A DNA stretch of 35,463 nucleotides from Methylotenera sp. (GTDB taxonomy: Bacteria; Pseudomonadota; Gammaproteobacteria; Burkholderiales; Methylophilaceae): contig JAKFVB010000062.1 of the NCBI GenBank assembly GCA_021732405.1, positions 1 to 35,463 on the forward strand, given 5' to 3'. Position 1 is the stretch's first letter; every line of letters begins with the position of its first letter. This document shows, piece after piece, positions 1-5,865 of the stretch. The notes below the pieces were generated by a model. That model saw only the letters and a program-made list of their open reading frames with translations, did not search any database and was not told the origin of the DNA. The translations under genes were made by a program, and so were the position numbers.

Positions 1-231
1 TGTAACTATTGAAAGAAAAGCACTGTCTTGTTTAAAGTTGCTACTAGTTGATGTTGCAAGATTGATAATTACACCAAGTGATGCTGAGACCAATAACGAC
101 GATAATGTTAGCAAGAACATATGCTTAAAACTTGGCTTAAAGCTCAGTAAATATTTCGTGGCCAATTGTGCGGAAAAAGTAGGAATAGCAGAGTAAATAC
201 ATAACAAGAATAAAATACCAATCAAAGCCAC
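1..231 (-). CDS. Cassette-encoded membrane protein, 3' end cut by the window edge
   Basis: An open frame of 77 codons runs from a GTG at 231-229 to the window edge without a stop. The start is chosen because an AGAAAGG-like ribosome-binding site lies about 8 nt upstream and an in-frame TAG lies just above it, inside the attC core. The translation has two hydrophobic segments (about residues 3-20 and 38-60) separated by a short basic loop, so it is probably an inner-membrane protein. I do not recognise the family. It occupies the cassette immediately beyond the attC at 245-302. Confidence 0.6.
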   Translation of the reverse strand, partial: MALIGILFLLCIYSAIPTFSAQLATKYLLSFKPSFKHMFLLTLSSLLVSASLGVIINLATSTSSNFKQDSAFLSIVT

Positions 232-244
232 AATTACTGCCTTT

Positions 245-302
245 CTCTAACGTTTGAATTAAGGGGCGCCGTTAGGCGTCCCGCTTGAATGATGGGTTAG
301 CC
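245..302 (-). repeat. attC site 1
   Basis: Recombination site of the DUF695 cassette. On the minus strand it starts with R'' GGCTAAC and ends with R' GTTAGAG. The loop is of the GCGCC/GGCGT type and contains an internal GTTAGGC-like core. From the CTAAC core onwards it is identical to attC site 10. Confidence 0.93.
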
Positions 303-782
303 ATTTTTAAGAATATCTTCAGAATATTTACGAATAAATGACCAGTTTTTGTCAGGTTTAATTTCCATTTCAAATTCATGTTGAGGAAACTTCTTAAGTA
401 ATACTCTCTTAAAAGTATCAATATCTGCTGTGTTTGAAACGTAAGAGTAAAAATGTCTTTTCCCATAATAGGTCTCAACTAATACACAGATGCCCGTTGA
501 GCTTTTCATAAAGTATTCAACTACAAAATTATCGAAGTCTTCTAGTGATTCGTTGTATCCATTTGCGGGTAGACCATTATCTTTTATTTCAGCAAATGTG
601 AGGTCAACTATTAGCCTAGTAGGATATAGCTCTTGTGATTTATCGTAATTTAAGTTGTCAGGGTAACGCGTAAATAATGGATAACCTTCATAGTCTTGAA
701 CTTTTACGACCCAATTAGATTTATCAGCTGAGGACACTGAGCTGGAGAATAAAGCTAAAAAAATTAAAATCAATCTTTTCAT
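297..782 (-). CDS. DUF695-family exported protein (cassette gene)
   Basis: The protein has 161 residues. It begins with a signal peptide (basic MKR, hydrophobic stretch, SSA-D cleavage region near residue 19). The body has the W-x(10)-G-x-P-x-x-x-R start, the central 'NG.P' region and the aromatic-rich 'GICVLVETYYGKRHFYSYV' strand seen in DUF695 proteins, whose function is unknown. The start codon lies only 3 nt after the attC core of the upstream site, so its translation leader is the attC itself. The TAA stop is inside the R'' core of its own attC. Family assignment is by recall of the motif pattern. Confidence 0.8.
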   Translation of the reverse strand: MKRLILIFLALFSSSVSSADKSNWVVKVQDYEGYPLFTRYPDNLNYDKSQELYPTRLIVDLTFAEIKDNGLPANGYNESLEDFDNFVVEYFMKSSTGICVLVETYYGKRHFYSYVSNTADIDTFKRVLLKKFPQHEFEMEIKPDKNWSFIRKYSEDILKNG

Positions 783-785
783 AAG

Positions 786-845
786 CGCTAACGTTTGACA
801 TAAGGGGCTTGCGGTAGCAAGTCCCGCTTGATGGATGGGTTAGCC
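786..845 (-). repeat. attC site 2
   Basis: Minus-strand R'' is GGCTAAC and R' is GTTAGCG. The loop stem is GACTTGC/GCAAGTC-like. The site is identical to attC site 9 from the CTAAC core onwards, although six cassettes lie between them. Confidence 0.93.
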
Positions 846-1436
846 TTAATTTGCAACTAAACTGACCTCGCCAGTTGGGCCGCTACGCACAAATAATAAG
901 CCAGAAGGTTGGTCAGAATCAGGCCATGCTAGCCCTTCCGATGACTTGCCATCAATTAGAATTGAATATTTCGCTGAAATTGGTATTGAAATTGTAGCCT
1001 CCGCCCAAGAACTTCCAATAACTTTTGGAGAGCGAGCTTCATAATTTGGTTTTGCAGTTTCAATAACATTAAATTGATTATCTAGAAAAACAATTGCGGG
1101 TATTAAAACATGCCCGTCACGATTCCATAGCATATTCACAGGCTCTGTTTTAACAGTAAGTGATTTGGGTGCTTTGCTTGGCAGCTCAAAAGCCGAAAAG
1201 AAACTTCTGCCTTGTATAAATTCGAAAACAGGTGATTCGGGAGTGATTGACACCTTGAATTCTTGATTTTTCGTGAGTTTGTTAAATTGAAAATTCTTGT
1301 AAGATGAGCAGCAAAGCGAAGCACTTAGAAGTTTTTGTGTATGTATAGGGGGGAGAAAAGTACCTGTTGCATTTAATGGGCCAGTTGCGCAACTAGATAA
1401 ACAAATCAAAAGTGCTAGATAGGTAAGAATTTTCAT
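846..1436 (-). CDS. Putative lipoprotein of unknown function (cassette gene)
   Basis: The protein has 196 residues. A signal peptide ends in the lipobox LSSC with the lipidated cysteine at residue 16. The mature part is predicted mostly beta-rich, with a segment 'SFFSAFELPS' followed by alternating hydrophobic strands, loosely like MalM-type periplasmic jelly-roll proteins. That likeness is weak and I make no functional claim. The start has its own AGGGA ribosome-binding site about 4 nt upstream. The TAA stop directly abuts the R'' core of attC site 2. Confidence 0.75.
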   Translation of the reverse strand: MKILTYLALLICLSSCATGPLNATGTFLPPIHTQKLLSASLCCSSYKNFQFNKLTKNQEFKVSITPESPVFEFIQGRSFFSAFELPSKAPKSLTVKTEPVNMLWNRDGHVLIPAIVFLDNQFNVIETAKPNYEARSPKVIGSSWAEATISIPISAKYSILIDGKSSEGLAWPDSDQPSGLLFVRSGPTGEVSLVAN

Positions 1437-1448
1437 TTTGTCCCTGAA

Positions 1449-1506
1449 GGCTAACGTTTGAATTAAGGGGAGCCGTTAGGCGTCCCGCTTGAATGATGGG
1501 TTAGGT
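1449..1506 (-). repeat. attC site 3
   Basis: Minus-strand R'' is ACCTAAC and R' is GTTAGCC. The body belongs to the same class as sites 1, 5, 6 and 10, with one loop substitution (AGCC in place of CGCC). Confidence 0.92.
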
Positions 1507-1537
1507 TTTACAGTGCCTAACAACTTTTTGTTTTTAA

Positions 1538-1945
1538 CTAATTGAATAATAGTTTGTATAAAATAAAAACGGAAACAATTGCCGCAGAAGCCATAAAAAC
1601 AAACCTGACTACCAAGTTATCTTCATTATATTCAATATATGCCATCCATCCATGCATGTCATTTTTTACTATATAAGGAAGGACGTAAGAGGTCATTAAG
1701 TACCATATGATAGCAGTTGAGATGAAGTTGGATTCAGTAGATTTCCCGTTTGTTAAAACAGCAAATACAATCAAAATAACAGTTATGCTTACAATACTTA
1801 GTTTTATTTTTTTAGCTGAACTATTACTTAACTTTTTATTATTAAAGACACATTTTGGGCATGGGTTAACTGAATTAATATTATCCCAATACTTGTCGCC
1901 CTCACTATAACTAAAGCCACATTCTTTGCATGTATATGTACGCAA
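1538..1945 (-). CDS. Zinc-ribbon membrane protein (cassette gene)
   Basis: The protein has 135 residues. An N-terminal zinc-ribbon-like motif has two cysteine pairs (C6-x-x-C9 and C29-x-x-C32). Hydrophobic segments at about 50-65, 75-92 and 113-133 should span the inner membrane. The frame opens with a TTG codon 7 nt after the attC core, and the AGG of the core is the only ribosome-binding-site-like element. No ATG occurs near the conserved cysteines, so TTG is the likely start. The family was not recognised; small zinc-ribbon plus transmembrane proteins are frequent cassette cargo. Confidence 0.72.
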   Translation of the reverse strand: MRTYTCKECGFSYSEGDKYWDNINSVNPCPKCVFNNKKLSNSSAKKIKLSIVSITVILIVFAVLTNGKSTESNFISTAIIWYLMTSYVLPYIVKNDMHGWMAYIEYNEDNLVVRFVFMASAAIVSVFILYKLLFN

Positions 1946-1952
1946 GATAAGA

Positions 1953-2062
1953 ACCTAACGTTTGAAGTAAGGGGCTGGCGATAATGGTGGCTCAGCCCTC
2001 GTTATTGAAAATTGTATCATCGAAGAACGTTTTCGCCAGTCCCCTTGATGGATGGGTTAGGC
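1953..2062 (-). repeat. attC site 4, long form (110 bp)
   Basis: Minus-strand R'' is GCCTAAC and R' is GTTAGGT. Outer boxes match the neighbours, but the variable terminal structure is about 50 bases longer. CTGGCGA and TTCGCCAG arms flank a loop that contains further partial pairing. It is the only long attC in this array. Confidence 0.9.
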
Positions 2063-2395
2063 TTAAACAGACAAAAATTTTTCATCAAACCAAACATCCT
2101 CACAATTCGGTGCGAGTTGAACTCCCCAACCTGGCTCTAGGGCTAAGTACTTAATAAGTTCTGGGCAATAGTCATTTAAGTGTGCAACATGCAAAGTTTG
2201 AAAAAACTCTGGGTCGCTAGAGTACTCTCCTGACCAAATATACCAACCACATGTGCCTGCCTCAATAGGGTGGCGTATTGCATTAAGTGGTTGAGCACCT
2301 AGAGTTTTTAATGCAATTCCAACTTTCTGAAGTGGTTCGGGAATAAATAATGCTGAACCAAAACGCGTGCAAATTTTAATTTGTTCTTCGAGCAT
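2063..2395 (-). CDS. Imm33-like small protein (cassette gene)
   Basis: The protein has 110 residues, no signal peptide and no membrane segment. Recognisable blocks are 'GWYIWSGE' near residue 50, 'LHVAHLNDYCPE' near 68-79, 'YLALEPGWGVQL' and 'DVWFDEKFL' at the C-terminus. These resemble small proteins often labelled immunity protein Imm33-like and common in integron cassettes. The ATG lies 5 nt beyond the AGG of the attC core, which may serve as ribosome-binding site. The stop abuts the R'' of attC site 4. Family name is from memory and moderately sure; an actual immunity role is inference. Confidence 0.75.
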   Translation of the reverse strand: MLEEQIKICTRFGSALFIPEPLQKVGIALKTLGAQPLNAIRHPIEAGTCGWYIWSGEYSSDPEFFQTLHVAHLNDYCPELIKYLALEPGWGVQLAPNCEDVWFDEKFLSV

Positions 2396-2399
2396 TTAG

Positions 2400-2457
2400 G
2401 CCTAACGTTTGAGTTAAGGGGCGCCGTTAGGCGTCCCGCTTGAATGAGAGGTTATGC
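2400..2457 (-). repeat. attC site 5
   Basis: Minus-strand R'' is GCATAAC, unlike its neighbours, and R' is GTTAGGC. The R'' deviation is matched by the GTTATGC core at the other end of the same cassette (3161-3167). The rest belongs to the main attC class. Confidence 0.92.
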
Positions 2458-2458
2458 A

Positions 2459-3139
2459 CTACTGTGCAACCAACTTAGGTGACCAAGCATTTGCTTCTTC
2501 ATGACATTTCCCCCAATCTTTGCCTGAAAGGTCTTTTTGTATCGCAGGCAGAACTCTCTCTAAATATTGTATTAACTGAGTGTCTTGAGCGTCAGCATAT
2601 TTTTTTGCACGAACTGACCAAACGCAAGCTGAAAACAAGTCAACTTTTCCAAGTTGCCCAGCACCATACATATTGGCAATGTTCCACATTGCTCTTGCAT
2701 GGCCAAGATCGGAAGAGCGTGTATATAACTCAAAGCCTTTGTTACGGTCTTGTGGAATACCAAGACCTAGATCGTAAAGTTGTCCTAAGCTATTAGTTGC
2801 CATTGGATGATTTTGAGCAACGGCAAGTTCGTACCATGATTTAGCCTCAACGTAGTTTTTATCGGCTTGATAGATGCTTCCTAAGCTGTTTTGAGCTTCT
2901 GAGTGGCCCTGCTGCGCTGCCATGCGATAGTAATTTTTTGCTTTATCTTTACTACTTGGTGCGCCATTACCTGAATCATAGGCCAGTCCAAATTTAAACT
3001 GAGCTTCCTTATCGCCTGCATCCGCTTTAGTAATCAGCTCTTTTGTTTCAGAAGAGGTAAACCAATCTCCTTGTGCAACATTTGAAATAGAAAAAATTAA
3101 AATACTAGAGAAAACGACCATGTTCTTTTTAAGCTGCAT
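2459..3139 (-). CDS. Exported Sel1-repeat (TPR-like) protein (cassette gene)
   Basis: The protein has 226 residues from the chosen start. Residues 1-24 form a signal peptide (MQLKKN, hydrophobic core, AQG). Several Sel1-like repeats of about 36 residues follow, with the G-x-x-x-A-x-x-x-L-G signature seen in 'AQQGHSEAQNSLGSIY' and 'AQNHPMATNSLGQLYDLG'. Such solenoids usually bind other proteins. The ATG at 3139 is preferred over a start 13 codons upstream because it follows an AAGGA motif and because the longer frame would run into attC site 6. The partner is unknown. Confidence 0.87.
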   Translation of the reverse strand: MQLKKNMVVFSSILIFSISNVAQGDWFTSSETKELITKADAGDKEAQFKFGLAYDSGNGAPSSKDKAKNYYRMAAQQGHSEAQNSLGSIYQADKNYVEAKSWYELAVAQNHPMATNSLGQLYDLGLGIPQDRNKGFELYTRSSDLGHARAMWNIANMYGAGQLGKVDLFSACVWSVRAKKYADAQDTQLIQYLERVLPAIQKDLSGKDWGKCHEEANAWSPKLVAQ

Positions 3140-3160
3140 GATTATCCTTTTATTTGAAAT

Positions 3161-3218
3161 GCATAACGTTTTACACAAGGGGCGCCGTTAGGCGTCCCGC
3201 TTGATGGATGGGTTAGGC
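3161..3218 (-). repeat. attC site 6
   Basis: Minus-strand R'' is GCCTAAC and R' is GTTATGC. The L' box is slightly diverged (TTACACAA in place of TTGAATTAA on the plus strand). The loop is of the main class. Confidence 0.92.
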
Positions 3219-3221
3219 AAT

Positions 3222-3521
3222 TTACTTATGTGATAGATACGATGCAAGTAAGTTTGCTCCTATTGAAGCCCAGCTAATACCAAATAAAGCAATTAACGTT
3301 TGAGATTGTATTTTAGCGACCTCACAGGTTGGTAGGCTACAGGTTAAATAATTGTTTAAAAAAGCAGTGAGGAGTAATGGAACCAACACGCCAAGGCATA
3401 AAAAGGCGCCGCCTCCAACAAAGGTAGTTCGCTCACTTTTAAATTTTGTTATTAACCAAAACCCTAAAATTGTTACGACTGTCCAAAGAGTTAATATGTT
3501 TAAGATTTCGCAAATTGGCAA
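3222..3521 (-). CDS. Small membrane protein of unknown function (cassette gene)
   Basis: The protein has 99 residues with three hydrophobic segments (about 8-25, 35-57 and 75-95) and a small cysteine-containing loop ('TCSLPTC') between the second and third. The frame opens with TTG, preceded by an AAAGGA ribosome-binding site about 8 nt upstream, which supports that start. No family recognised. Confidence 0.65.
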   Translation of the reverse strand: MPICEILNILTLWTVVTILGFWLITKFKSERTTFVGGGAFLCLGVLVPLLLTAFLNNYLTCSLPTCEVAKIQSQTLIALFGISWASIGANLLASYLSHK

Positions 3522-3548
3522 AAGATTATTCCTTTTTTTACTTGTTGT

Positions 3549-3608
3549 GCCTAACGTATAAATTAAGGGGCTGGCTTTAGCCAGTCCCTTTTGAATGATG
3601 GGTTAGAA
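3549..3608 (-). repeat. attC site 7
   Basis: Minus-strand R'' is TTCTAAC and R' is GTTAGGC. The loop is a CTGGCT/AGCCAG hairpin. The unusual R'' is complementary to the GTTAGAA core that starts the same cassette at 4013-4019. Confidence 0.92.
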
Positions 3609-3618
3609 GCTGTGTATC

Positions 3619-4008
3619 TCATTTATTCACTAATTCCCAGTTTTTCTCTAATTCATTTTTAAGTTTTTTGTAATGTGTTTTCCAGTCTTTACATTTTTTA
3701 TTGCAATAAAAAGCAACATAAAATTGACCTCTACTCTCTCCGCCAAGCATCAAAATATCTAACCCATCTGGACTGGTTAGTTTAAGGTTCACAATACTTC
3801 CGCCAGAAGGCCATTTGTGACTTTCATCATAAATGAACATATTTTCCTGTATTCCAAATTGATACATTGCAATTCTTGCTGCAGTGAAATCTTTGGGGGT
3901 GACTTTTAAATTAATTATTGCCTCAGGTGATGTTGACTCATAGGTACAAGCAACTGACAAAAATAAAATTAATGTTGCAAGTGCTAATTTCAAAATCTCA
4001 ACTTTCAA
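3619..4008 (-). CDS. Putative lipoprotein of unknown function (cassette gene)
   Basis: The protein has 129 residues. The N-terminus is a lipoprotein signal with lipobox SVAC (cysteine at residue 21). The mature part has about 108 residues ending in a lysine-rich amphipathic helix ('KTHYKKLKNELEKNWE') after a 'CNKKCKDW' motif, which could form a disulphide. Translation appears to start at a TTG a few bases after the attC core; a second in-frame TTG five codons on is an alternative. I do not recognise the family. Confidence 0.68.
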   Translation of the reverse strand: MKVEILKLALATLILFLSVACTYESTSPEAIINLKVTPKDFTAARIAMYQFGIQENMFIYDESHKWPSGGSIVNLKLTSPDGLDILMLGGESRGQFYVAFYCNKKCKDWKTHYKKLKNELEKNWELVNK

Positions 4009-4012
4009 TAAC

Positions 4013-4073
4013 TTCTAACGTTTGAATTAAGGGGCTGGCTGTAAGCCAGTCCCGCTTGAATGACGGGTTAGGC
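4013..4073 (-). repeat. attC site 8
   Basis: Minus-strand R'' is GCCTAAC and R' is GTTAGAA. The loop is a CTGGCTT/AAGCCAG hairpin, close to that of site 7. Confidence 0.92.
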
Positions 4074-4412
4074 AAGGATACCGCCACTAAAAAATGTTTT
4101 TCCGAGCCACAAGGTAAGCAAGATAAGAATGAAAGATATGACAATGCCTTTTAAGTCATCTGAGTTTTTATTTGATGCAACAGGCTGGTTTTTGTTGAAA
4201 TGATAAGAAAAAAACATTTTCACCATTTTTAACCAATAGTAAGGAAATAGTACTATTGTAAAAACAAAGAGGGCACAAAATAAAGCAGCGGCTATCATTT
4301 TGAGAAGCAAATAAAACTCTAGGTTATCTAATTTGCCCGCCGATATATAAAAAACAATGACTGATAAAGCACAGAAAGCTGCAACAGTACCTGCAATTCG
4401 CCAAATATTCAT
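4068..4412 (-). CDS. Membrane protein of unknown function (cassette gene)
   Basis: The protein has 114 residues from the chosen ATG, with hydrophobic segments at about 6-24, 33-58 and 90-107. The ATG at 4412 is used because a start seven codons upstream would lie inside attC site 9. The AGG of the attC core sits 6 nt before this ATG and may act as ribosome-binding site. The TAA stop lies inside the R'' core of attC site 8. No family recognised. Confidence 0.65.
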   Translation of the reverse strand: MNIWRIAGTVAAFCALSVIVFYISAGKLDNLEFYLLLKMIAAALFCALFVFTIVLFPYYWLKMVKMFFSYHFNKNQPVASNKNSDDLKGIVISFILILLTLWLGKTFFSGGILA

Positions 4413-4417
4413 GTTGA

Positions 4418-4477
4418 GCCTAACGTTTGACATAAGGGGCTTGCGGTAGCAAGTCCCGCTTGATGGATGGGTTAGCC
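4418..4477 (-). repeat. attC site 9
   Basis: Minus-strand R'' is GGCTAAC and R' is GTTAGGC. The body is identical to that of site 2. Confidence 0.93.
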
Positions 4478-4786
4478 GACAATTGCGTTTTTAATTTCAC
4501 GATAGCTCATACCGCAAGCGATTAAAAAGTAAAGCCCGAAAAAAATGTATGCATATATTTTCATGAACTTGGGAGCTAATTGAACCCTACTAAATCGGTT
4601 TTTCTTATTGGCTACAGTGCGATATGGATACATAAGCTCTATTGCCCAGAATGCGCCGTTAAACCACACAAAAGCTATACCGAAAAAACTAGATGCTAAA
4701 TAAGAGCCTGTGCCTAAAGCTAAAACAGCAATCAGTAATAGTACCCAGCGATACCTGACGTACAACGGAAGTTGGATGAAGCTCAT
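4472..4786 (-). CDS. Membrane protein of unknown function (cassette gene)
   Basis: The protein has 104 residues. Hydrophobic stretches at about 14-30, 32-48 and 75-92 alternate with basic loops ('RYRW', 'KKNRFSR'), typical of a small inner-membrane protein. The start codon is 3 nt after the attC core, as in the DUF695 cassette, so the recombination site forms the whole 5' leader. The TAA stop is within the R'' core of attC site 9. No family recognised. Confidence 0.65.
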   Translation of the reverse strand: MSFIQLPLYVRYRWVLLLIAVLALGTGSYLASSFFGIAFVWFNGAFWAIELMYPYRTVANKKNRFSRVQLAPKFMKIYAYIFFGLYFLIACGMSYREIKNAIVG

Positions 4787-4789
4787 AGT

Positions 4790-4847
4790 GGCTAACGTTT
4801 GAATTAAGGGGCGCCGTTAGGCGTCCCGCTTGAATGATGGGTTAGGC
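4790..4847 (-). repeat. attC site 10
   Basis: Minus-strand R'' is GCCTAAC and R' is GTTAGCC. The body is identical to that of site 1. Confidence 0.93.
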
Positions 4848-4848
4848 A

Positions 4849-5151
4849 TTAAAAATCGGTGCCCCATTCAATGTTGCTAATAAAATCTTTTATGCTTTTT
4901 GATATGACCTTATCAGAATTGCTTTTATGCTCCCAATATCTAACTGAACCATCACAGTGACGTAAGAAGAAATTGCCATTTATATCTGCGCCAATGATAC
5001 AAACTTCCTTACCCCGCCACCAATCAGCTTTTAATGGGCGCCAATCATTTTCATGAAGTAAGAAGGCAATTTTATAGTTCGTTTCGTCAACTTTAAAAAG
5101 ATTCTTAACACCTAAGTTTCTAATAGCGTCCTCAATTGGATTAATCGTCAT
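4849..5151 (-). CDS. Small soluble protein, possibly SMI1/KNR4 (SUKH)-like (cassette gene)
   Basis: The protein has 100 residues, no signal peptide and no membrane segment. The middle and C-terminal part 'GADINGNFFLRHCDGSVRYW' followed by an acidic/aromatic helix ('SIKDFISNIEW') recalls the end of SMI1/KNR4 (SUKH) domains: a strand carrying G-D/N-x-x-G-N, a strand reading V-x-x-W/Y, then a helix. SUKH proteins are often immunity factors in toxin systems. The resemblance is partial; treat as a hypothesis. Start is an ATG about 11 nt from the AGG of the attC core. Confidence 0.68.
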   Translation of the reverse strand: MTINPIEDAIRNLGVKNLFKVDETNYKIAFLLHENDWRPLKADWWRGKEVCIIGADINGNFFLRHCDGSVRYWEHKSNSDKVISKSIKDFISNIEWGTDF

Positions 5152-5161
5152 TTTCGGTAAT

Positions 5162-5219
5162 GCCTAACGTATAAATTAACCCGCCGCTTTAGCGGTCGGG
5201 GTTGAATGAGGGGTTAGGT
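5162..5219 (-). repeat. attC site 11, diverged
   Basis: Minus-strand R'' is ACCTAAC and R' is GTTAGGC. The stem differs from the rest of the array (CCCGACCGCT against AGCGGCGGG) while the L boxes keep the ATTCAA/TTAATTTATA pattern. This is the attC of the attI-proximal cassette and suggests a more recent or foreign origin for it. Confidence 0.9.
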
Positions 5220-5672
5220 AGGTTTTGCATGAGACAAAAGCTCACCAACATGATTAAGAAAAGCCTCTTGTGCTTTTTGTGCAGCGAACGTGTCACCTTG
5301 AGTAAGAGCGCGAGGAAGTGTTGTGCTGCAATATTGTTTTGTTTCTTCCCATTTTTTAGTGAGGCTATCCCTGTCAATACCTTTGAACTCAGCAAACTCA
5401 GTGACTGTAACATCAAGATTTCTTGCGAAGTTACGCATAGCAGTAGCGTTTCTGTTGCTTCCTGTCCAAGTACGATGAGTAGGTTCAAACTTTGCAACAG
5501 CTTCGTTGATAGAAACTCTGAATTTTTGAGCGGCAATGAAATACCTATCGGAGGCGGCAAGGCTTTTAGCAAGCCTGTGCTCAATGAAAATACGAACAAG
5601 ATAACCACCGATGCTGCCAAGAGTAGTGCCAGCAACAAAAGTAACTATTGGTTCAATATTTTCGATTGGCAT
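5214..5672 (-). CDS. Hypothetical protein with one N-terminal membrane segment (cassette gene)
   Basis: The protein has 152 residues. A hydrophobic segment (about 8-28) is followed by 'RIFIEHRLAKS' and a mostly helical soluble domain ('DRYFIAAQKFRVSINEAVAK', 'TMRNFARNLDVTVTEF'-type helices). This architecture recurs in integron-cassette hypotheticals, but no function is known to me. It is the first cassette of the array, about 70 nt from the border core at 5740-5746, leaving the longest leader of all cassettes. Long open frames exist on the opposite strand and in another frame; this one is preferred because its TAA stop falls inside its attC, as in other cassettes here. Confidence 0.68.
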   Translation of the reverse strand: MPIENIEPIVTFVAGTTLGSIGGYLVRIFIEHRLAKSLAASDRYFIAAQKFRVSINEAVAKFEPTHRTWTGSNRNATAMRNFARNLDVTVTEFAEFKGIDRDSLTKKWEETKQYCSTTLPRALTQGDTFAAQKAQEAFLNHVGELLSHAKPT

Positions 5673-5739
5673 ATATTGTTACTCGGTTTCTTAATAGGAT
5701 TAAACATAATGTTATGGTTACCAAGCCCAATGTTTAACT

Positions 5740-5746
5740 ACCTAAC
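5740..5746 (-). other. attI-proximal border core of the array
   Basis: On the minus strand this reads GTTAGGT, the complement of the ACCTAAC R'' at 5213-5219. It marks the 5' end of the first cassette. The flank to the right shows no second half of an attC and no recognisable attI, so it may be an old attI remnant or a secondary insertion target. Confidence 0.75.
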
Positions 5747-5757
5747 GTAAAGTAGAC

Positions 5758-5787
5758 CCCAAATAAGAACTTAATCTTTTATTTGGG
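5758..5787. repeat. Inverted repeat between the array and the M48 gene
   Basis: Arms CCCAAATAA (5758-5766) and TTATTTGGG (5779-5787) are perfect complements around a 12-base loop. It lies downstream of the minus-strand M48 gene and may end its transcript, but no U-run follows on that strand, so a terminator role is uncertain. Confidence 0.5.
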
Positions 5788-5865
5788 CAGGTTGTTAATT
5801 TTATTAGAAAGTACATAATATCTTACAAAACAATAAGTTATATTTTTTTATCCGACCATTTTTTA

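Larger units (their letters stand above)
1..5746 (-). mobile_element. Integron gene-cassette array without a visible integrase (CALIN-like), left end outside window
   Basis: Eleven complete cassettes and one partial one are packed head to tail. Each has a single minus-strand gene followed on that strand by an attC site. The sites share the layout R'' core, a TTCAAGC-type L'' box, a short variable loop, a CTTAATTCAAAC-type L' box and an R' core. The attI-proximal border is the core GTTAGGT (minus strand) at 5740-5746. It is complementary to the R'' core of the first cassette's own attC, so it is a genuine cassette end. An intI gene would be expected just to the right, but only about 120 bases of non-coding DNA and then an M48 peptidase gene are found there. 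The homogeneous attC sites resemble those of sedentary chromosomal integrons. Whether an intI exists to the left of the window cannot be seen. Confidence 0.93.

Noticed and set aside
245-5219. Regularly repeated 58-60 bp units considered as a CRISPR array
   Set aside because: The spacing is 230-750 bases and filled with genes; the repeats are imperfect palindromes with GTTRRRY/RYYYAAC ends, which is attC, not CRISPR.
5189-5638. 149-codon minus-strand frame overlapping the first cassette gene
   Set aside because: It passes across the whole attC R'' region and ends beyond it, and is Leu/Ser-rich in the way typical of shadow frames.
5202-5750. 182-codon plus-strand frame opposite the first cassette gene
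   Set aside because: Runs through an attC site and the cassette border, against the orientation of all other cassette genes; its translation shows no family-like pattern.
5747-5865. Search for an intI gene or attI site next to the array
   Set aside because: Only about 120 bases with an inverted repeat are present; no integrase-like frame on either strand.
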